Below, in pieces: positions 51,601-64,000 of a stretch of DNA of 64,000 nt. The notes under the pieces are model-generated. The model saw only the letters and a list, made by a program, of their open reading frames with translations. It was not told the origin of the DNA and ran no database searches. This DNA comes from Chondrilla cf. caribensis (taxonomy: Eukaryota > Porifera > Demospongiae > Chondrillida > Chondrillidae): positions 1,784,523 through 1,848,522 of the forward strand of contig OZ026564.1 of the NCBI GenBank assembly GCA_964020155.1, read 5' to 3'. Position 1 is the stretch's first letter. Each line of letters opens with the position of its first letter. Position numbers and translations under genes: made by a program.

Positions 51601-54532
51601 GAGTTATCTCCACGGAATTCTTGTATAGGCCATCAGAAACATCCATTGGGTTAATTAACCCCATTCCTCCCAGTCGACATGGTAGCGCAAGCAGCTTTCG
51701 TTCTTCATCGGTTACGTATGATCTTCCGGTTATAATAGGTATCAGCTTGTGTCTCAATACGGATTCGAGGGGAGCAAACAGGTCGGATATATCAGGAATG
51801 GTTCTCATGGTATATTGCCATTTGCTAATTAAGCCATGGGTAATAGCTGCATAGGCAGCATGAGGGTCTCTTCTAGCCATTTGGGCAAGGTACTCGAGCT
51901 CGCTGACCCATTCTGCAACTTTCCCTCGAACCAGATCTTTGATGAATTCTGATTTGCCTATGGCAGAGCCCAGATGTTTCCGCCCATCCGAGGTGATGGG
52001 GGTGGATATGTTACTTGCTGGATAATTTGGGAATTTCAATGGCTAAACCTGATCAGTGTGGAAGTCTCAAAAGTTATACAGGACTTAGTCACTTACCTCC
52101 ACAGTAAACCTACACAGTTGTAAATGTAACATGTCCAACGGTTGTCACAAGATTGGAAGATTTTTACTAATCTACCACATAGTTGCCAACTGTCCCGAAT
52201 CATCCGGGACATTCACGGATTTTTTCAGTGGTAACATGTCCCGTACGGATTGGTGAAAATCACTGAAATGTCCCGGATTTATCAACAGTAAACCACAAGG
52301 TGCAAAATCCGATTGTCTTTATTCAAATCATCTTTAGAAGTGCCATAATAATCGACAAACAAGCGCTTCGATTCTATCTAGCTGTTTCATCGTCATTAGA
52401 CATTCTCTAGTAGAAGGAATATTTAGTCTGTTCGATGTTCGTTCGGCCGTGTTCGGCGATCAATGCGACAATTATAAAGCTCTTGGAAAGACTTGCGCAG
52501 GTTCTTCGTCGTCAATTCATCAATGTAACGAGGTAAAAACTCAGTATTACATTCCTATGGAGCACAACATCCAGTTATCCCTCAAAAATCGTGGCTTTTC
52601 AATTCGCCCGTGCGTTGACAGCCATTTGCAATATGACGTCATAAACTGGCTGATTGTGTTCCTCCATATATACAGTACTAGAGAAAAACCTATGGTTCTT
52701 CATACTTATCTACATTTGTGATACATTCAATGAATCATTTCATACTAAATGCAATATGATATTCAGCAAGGCTCAAGACTACTTTCACAGCTATTTATCA
52801 AGCACAAGCAATTATAATAAACCTGCATATATTCGTTGAACCATTTTGGCCACAGCACATAGGTGCAATAGATACATAAGTGTCCCTGACGGTAAGTTTC
52901 AAAGGTTGGCAACTATGCTACCATCATATTTTGTTTACCACCCAGGTGTCAAAATGATTGGAAGATCTAGCATAAATGGAAAATGCATTTCTCTGGACAT
53001 AACTGGTTGAAGTTGAAATTTATGAGTTCGAGATTATCCTATTTTTTTGGGGCGCCATAATATCATATTACATGCATATTATACATATTATATATATAGT
53101 AACTCTGTGTTTATTCACTGACTTCATGCAATCAATCTAAAGAAAAACTGTTGTCTACAAGTTACAGTCACCCATATACAAATAGGTACACATTACATCA
53201 TTATTTAGTTCTAAGCACTATCTTCTAATTACCATAGTTACTCAAAACAAAACATAGAGTCACTACAGTCATAATAATATTATTATAATTGACAATGTTT
53301 ACATAATATAAATAATAATATGTGCTCCCACGCGTAACCGCAACAATGAATTCATAATATTAATAATTATTGCATTGCGTGGGCGTTCTTCGAAGACGCC
53401 GCCAGTGCAATATATTCGATATTGCATGGTTTACAATGCACTATCAAATAAGCGCCTATGCGTAAACATGTTTAATCAATTATCGAATTCATAATTAACA
53501 TAATAACAGTTACCAAAAACATGTACACTCAATAACACCGTGCTGAGATTATAACTACGTACAATAGAACAATTCGTATAATACATAAAGTATTGTTGCA
53601 CATTAACAGATAATGAAGTAGTTCACGTCGACATAGCGTAATTGTTCCTCCGGATCGAAATTGGGCTTCTGCTGAAAAATGTTTATAGTGCATCCTTGGG
53701 ATGAACAACCTTGAATTGCTGCAGAAATCGTGCTGGTATACGGTAGATTAGCCACGAAACTGAAAGGCGAACGATTCACACGGGATCCTTGTAGTAGTTT
53801 GGAGACGCTCAACTCCTGTTCCATCGTAGATATTGTAGTTGCTTCATGTTTTTTGTCGTCACTGAAGCTAAAATCAAGTCGGTATTCACCACGAGAGCGC
53901 TTTCCTTTAGAGCGAGAGGGAGTAGCTTCGATCATTTGCCATTGTTCTCGAACTCGAACCGTAGATACCAGAAAACTAGGATCGAAGGTTATTTTCATTG
54001 GCGATTTTTTAGTCAAATTCGATCGAGAGCGAATAGAAAGTCTTCTCTTAATTTCTATCGTTCAAATTTACAATAAGCCAGTTTCACTCGGTTACAAGGG
54101 CATTGAGTCCGATATTGTTCTCGCCCCTCGGGCGCTACACGCCCTCGTGTCTCGTACAATATCGGAAACATTGCCCTCGTAACTGAGTGATAACTATTAC
54201 TCATAATTTGCGTGAAGAAAGATGGCCGACTTCGAACGCCGACAATTAGAAATTGGGCTGGAATTCGTGCGCTGAAGCTCCTCCGAAATTAGTAACTTCA
54301 GCGAAGGTTCTTCTGAACCTAAGAAAGACGCCGAAGTAATTCGAGTGCAGGGGGCGTCATTCAAATTACTTGTTTAAAATTGCTCCAATATAGCTACTTC
54401 ATAATAATATAGATTCCCGGTTTTATGTTAAGCATGCAATCTATATATACGCAATCGTATCATGCAGTTACCTTGAGCTCCCACCAGACTGACTACAGCA
54501 GCGATGTACAAAGCTACCAGTTCAATGGTCAT
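45681..54532 (-). CDS. AF-E: secreted Calx-beta protein, 3'-incomplete duplicate
   Basis: Seven exons: 54532-54472, 49968-49807, 49741-49523, 49234-49064, 47912-47676, 47306-47085 and 45872-45681, all phase 1, 1264 nt so far. Exon 1 encodes the same signal peptide as AF-D. Exons 2-5 (Calx-beta 1 and 2) are close paralogues of AF-D, including the GC donor after exon 2; exon 3 gains two codons (DDINDS). Exons 6-7 form a third Calx-beta (VYWRNIPYLFKESMSQAIV to VTYIIIENDD) that is unlike domain 3 of AF-D. The final donor is intact, but no further exon was found before the LINE insertions and the gap, so the gene is either truncated or continues in the gap. Intron 1 is 4.5 kb because of several insertions. 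Confidence 0.8.
45931..46140. repeat. Foldback repeat in AF-E intron 6
   Basis: A 55-bp left arm (45931-45985, with CCAGGCTTGGGTCCACAAAT) is inverted at 46086-46140 (TTTGTGGATCCAAGCCTGAT). The arms are about 85% matched around a 100-bp loop. Non-coding. Confidence 0.8.
46503..46566. repeat. Near-perfect palindrome in AF-E intron 6
   Basis: TTTTACTAAGGGTATATTCA and its inverted partner (TGAATATATACCCTTAGTAAAA) pair across CTCCAAAATAATTTATTTTGG, giving a stem of about 30 bp with almost no loop. It resembles a small foldback MITE. Confidence 0.85.
48240..48306 (-). mobile_element. LINE-A hairpin remnant in AF-E intron 4
   Basis: GTCCAAGTAATTTGAGTGCGG to ACTAGAAATACTTGTTTTG is a decayed hairpin end of the 5' module. 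It occupies the same place as 23010-23082 in AF-D and is the less mutated of the two in the G-rich core. Confidence 0.65.
50654..52039 (-). CDS. LINE-C: RT C-terminal fragment with zinc knuckle and nuclease-like motif
   Basis: 461 aa, uninterrupted. The N-terminus (GRKHLGSAIGKSEFIKDLV onward) is the post-catalytic region of a reverse transcriptase, with LLALPCRLGGMGLINP as landmark; the catalytic YADD part is absent. A CACG-x7-H-x4-C knuckle (GCACGASFTVEHALSC) is followed by RSDIHARGFW and FFDVRVFNP, which fits the CCHC plus R/KPD...D spacing of restriction-like endonucleases in non-LTR elements such as the R2 group. The C-terminus keeps FTPLVFSTSGGMGK. Related proteins are abundant in sponge and coral genomes (recollection, not a search). 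It lies within AF-E intron 1; AF-D lacks it. It is 5'-truncated, so inactive alone. Confidence 0.75.
   Translation of the reverse strand: MKFPNYPASNISTPITSDGRKHLGSAIGKSEFIKDLVRGKVAEWVSELEYLAQMARRDPHAAYAAITHGLISKWQYTMRTIPDISDLFAPLESVLRHKLIPIITGRSYVTDEERKLLALPCRLGGMGLINPMDVSDGLYKNSVEITHSIVSLILEKRQEIPEDAHLEMKRCKGEIRKQNRSCQMETAANLNLDDNLKRQREFATEKGASIWLTILPLEKEGFALHRSTFKDAVSLRYGWAPENLPLGCACGASFTVEHALSCPKGAYPTIRHNELRDITATMLSEVCNNVSIEPELQPIDGMTPQFATSNIEEHARSDIHARGFWGSTHHSAFFDVRVFNPNALSYKKSTPSACYSRHERSKRREYQQRIIEMDGGSFTPLVFSTSGGMGKSALTFYRRLASLMAEKHNQSYANTMKWIRCQLNLVLSDHRSCVSEGPDSTDSQIRRIPCYTPSVKLRSNL
52178..52917. mobile_element. 740-bp element with CATAGTTGCCAAC ends
   Basis: The left end CATAGTTGCCAACTGTCCCG and right end GGTTGGCAACTATG are inverted, and CTACCA flanks both sides (52172-52177 and 52918-52923). 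Subterminal inverted GGGACAT/ATGTCCC motifs occur on the left. The open frames inside are not recognised as transposase. Non-autonomous DNA transposon. Confidence 0.75.
53359..54201. mobile_element. 843-bp insertion splitting a LINE-A 5' module
   Basis: CATAAT flanks both sides (53353-53358, 54202-54207), and the interrupted module is continuous in AF-D (25797-26011). The left end holds a hairpin (TGCATTGCGTGGGCG region, TTCTTCGAAGACGCC). The right end holds a large one at about 54075-54195 (GGTTACAAGGGCA..TGCCCTCGTAAC, with ACCGATATTG-type inner arms). It carries the 137-codon frame at 53603-54016. Confidence 0.75.
53603..54016 (-). CDS. Unrecognised 137-aa protein in the 843-bp insertion
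   Basis: It starts MTKKSPMKITFDPSFLVSTV, has a basic patch SRSKGKRSRGEYRLDFSF and ends VDVNYFIIC. The frame is open upstream for several more codons. No signal peptide, membrane segment, transposase or protease motif is evident. Its base composition is richer in GC than the surrounding intron. It could be cargo or the only gene of a mobile element, or a fragment of a host gene captured by it. Confidence 0.4.
   Translation of the reverse strand: MTKKSPMKITFDPSFLVSTVRVREQWQMIEATPSRSKGKRSRGEYRLDFSFSDDKKHEATTISTMEQELSVSKLLQGSRVNRSPFSFVANLPYTSTISAAIQGCSSQGCTINIFQQKPNFDPEEQLRYVDVNYFIIC
54208..54378 (-). mobile_element. LINE-A 5' module in AF-E intron 1 (main part)
   Basis: It runs from GCGTGAAGAAAGATGGCCGA to AAATTACTTGTTT, and its missing beginning is at 53318-53358 (CACGCGTAACCGCAACAATG). 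It is orthologous to 25797-26011. The GGGGCTGCC core of the hairpin is missing, as in AF-D. Confidence 0.85.
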
Positions 54533-54586
54533 TCTTATCTTCTTTTCGAAGAAACAGACACAAGATGCCTACTACGAGTGTAGCTA

Positions 54587-54611
54587 CTTTTATACAAAAG
54601 TCAAGCACGTG
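54587..54611 (-). promoter_or_regulatory. Candidate core promoter of AF-E (TATA, E-box)
   Basis: TATAAAAG on the minus strand (54587-54594) lies about 55 nt upstream of the ATG, and CACGTG is at 54606-54611. Same arrangement as AF-D. Confidence 0.5.
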
Positions 54612-55863
54612 ACTCTAAAATGAGGGCGGAAGCCAGTAGACCCACGGCAGATCGGCGACGTGATGCAAACTATTATTATGTTATGGTGGCTGAGACCTGC
54701 TTAACTTTTTATGGTTGCCGAGACCGACGCGAATTCTGAATTCCGAACTCCAAAATAAAAACACAACTACGAAATTTGATTCTCAGGTTCCTTGTTACAA
54801 TGAAGTCTTCAATTTATGAAACTGAATTGGAATTAGAATATTCGACTCTGAATTATTCAGAAATCGATTGGCAGGAAAGTGCACACACCTCTTTGGCTCA
54901 TTTCATATTATTACTCAATAATTTAAGCTTAAAGTGGATATTATTATAATTGTAGTTTCACACGGTTTTACTAGTTCGAAAGTACACTAATGCATTATGA
55001 ACACTGCCAATGGCGCTGTTCAAAGATGTACATTAATTTTATTATGTGATCAATGATGACTTTCAACGAGGACCCGGGTAATCCGAGGAAGAACAGTTCA
55101 CTAGTAGCTTATAATTGAAATTTCCACACATTAGCATCCACTATATTCTACAATCACCAAGAATTCACGTTGCCATTGTGGCTGTTAGTACGCAACACAT
55201 AATAATAATAGTATTATTATGCTAATTGCAAAGTTATTTTGCTCCACAAACTCTTGATAACATTCTAGGATTTTTCATCAGTACCTAAAAATGTAGCAAT
55301 TCTCGATCCAGAGTTGTGGTAAACGTTTCCATCAGTGGTATTCAATATTAAATAGTATAATATGTTCATAAAGATTACTGACAGTGTACTCTCAAATTAG
55401 TGCAAACATCACAAAATCTGCTTATATAGATAGATATATTATAATATATAAAGTTTTAAACTGTTGAATAATAATATTAAACAAGCCAAAGACTCTCTTA
55501 TATACATTGAAAACACTCAGTCTGGGAATCCTTAATTCAGTGCATGGGAATTTGGAGTTCCGCATACTATGTGTCACCATGTACCATATTATGATCCAAA
55601 ATGGATGTGTGTTTAATTATATTTAAGCAGTTAATTGAACCTAGCTATATATAGCTCTGAGTATAAAAATCAGTCTTACTTTTATAGGAATATTTTATCT
55701 TGATTCTTAGTCTATAACTATCTATGTATTATTGTACAAGTAACTCATGATTCAGAAATAGACATGAAATTAACAGTAAAATATAAGTAAATTCAGTAAA
55801 AATAAGTCTGCCAGCACAATTATTCCATTATAATTCACAAAAAGCAACTATCAGACTGATAAT
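54612..55863. other. Intergenic AF-E to RhoBTB-C
   Basis: Paralogous to 26240-27408 with scattered indels. No exon or RNA gene recognised. Confidence 0.5.
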
Positions 55864-63038
<7,175 letters not shown>

Positions 63039-64000
63039 TCTGTATAACGCGAGGAAACTTTGAGTCCAAACACGTAGGCATACATCGCATACATTCGCCG
63101 GCCATTATAAAAGGAGCGTTTGCACTAAATATAGTAACGAAAGATACTATAAATAGCCGACTAAAAATAGAATTACGTCATACCAGTACATTTTTAGCTT
63201 AGGTGTCGTTTGTATAATGTACATAATATACTACTGTATTGCATCTGTATACCACGCACAATAATAATACGATGTGACATACGTATGTAGTTAGTCCCCA
63301 ATATTTGCTTTCAAAACAGCTGGGGAGATTAATGTGTTTAGTGGATTAACTGGGTATTATCTGTACAGTATGTTGAACTGGGAAATTTTTGGATGATGAC
63401 AAGAGTTTGGTGGGAGAAGCAGCAGTAGATTAAGGTCAGAGGTCTGTGAGATGGACTAATATGCTCCCATACAAATACAGTGGAACCCACTTGAGACCAC
63501 CTCAGTAACAAGAGCAGTGATATCACTATTTCATAGCCCTACAACACTCCGCATTGTATTACTCTGTACACTTTGAACATCAGGACCGGGACCACCTTGT
63601 AAACAAGAACTCTTAGACTTTACCATCGGTGGTCACAATTTTAAGATTCCACAACACACACGTACTATTGGTTGCATGAGAACGAAGCCAACATGTCACA
63701 TCCACCTGTCCCACATGAAACAAGTGGCATACACACCTGGTGATGGGAGAGTTGATAAAACTGGTGAGAATGAAAAAGCACAAGTTGCTTTGGGTTGACA
63801 CACATTAGAAGCCTGTGTAGTTTGTTTCTATGGATAACTCAATTGCACTTTTACACTCTCGCATGCAATAATATGCATGTATGCACATACACAATAATAT
63901 TACATTCATACATAAGCATATACATACTATGCCATATGTACATAAGTATGCACACACGTATGCATATAAATACAATCACACATATATTATATATACATAG
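63039..64000. other. 5' flank of RhoBTB-C
   Basis: Nearly identical to 34201-35180 (CGCCGGCCATTATAAAAGGAG at about 63097; GATGGACTAATATGCTCCC at about 63450). It ends in (TACA)n-like sequence at the window edge. No coding exon recognised. Confidence 0.6.

Noticed and set aside
53603..54182. Plus-strand 150-aa frame at 53730-54182
   Set aside because: It overlaps the hairpin at the end of the insertion and is antisense to the better-composed 137-aa frame. No support for coding.

Overview
The window is animal nuclear DNA: AT-rich, with spliced genes, long (TG/CA)n microsatellites, many short transposons and a 200-N scaffold gap at 36301-36500. The best-fitting source is a sponge, probably a demosponge. 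Two genes encode a signal peptide followed by Calx-beta domains, each domain split over two phase-1 exons, the architecture known from sponge aggregation factors. This is inference; no species is asserted.

The backbone is a tandem segmental duplication with a period of about 28.4-28.8 kb. Each unit carries, on the minus strand, a secreted Calx-beta gene (AF-like) and a RhoBTB gene. Unit 1 has AF-D (17017-26158, 11 exons, 817 aa, complete) and RhoBTB-B (27409-34200, 8 exons, 633 aa). Unit 2 has AF-E (45681-54532, only the first 7 exons) and RhoBTB-C (55864-63038, 8 exons, 632 aa). All four were assembled exon by exon from splice sites, phase and comparison between copies. The left edge (1-6577) holds a third, wrecked RhoBTB copy. 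Plus-strand Calx-beta exons at 10707-14520 are remnants or parts of another AF-like gene, and a broken DNAJC28-like retrocopy follows at 15640-16500.

The rest is a dense mobile-element landscape. A near-intact non-LTR retrotransposon (LINE-A, 38312-44392) has an ORF1 with a SAND-like domain and a coiled coil, and an ORF2 with APE-type endonuclease, reverse transcriptase and a C-terminal zinc knuckle. The ORFs join by a TAATG stop/start overlap. LINE-A sits inside an older CR1/Jockey-like element (LINE-B) that carries a 2A-like motif before its endonuclease. The LINE-A 5' end, which folds into a GC-rich hairpin, recurs about ten times, mostly without the rest of the element. Several MITEs (TA, TTAA or other target duplications) can be called precisely because the paralogous unit supplies the empty site. 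Foldback elements cluster at 7.3-9.3 kb.

The two gene types have different expected jobs: secreted Calx-beta proteins in cell-cell or matrix adhesion, and RhoBTB as an atypical Rho GTPase/BTB adaptor ending in a CaaX-type box. They appear to be linked by co-duplication; no functional link can be read from the sequence.
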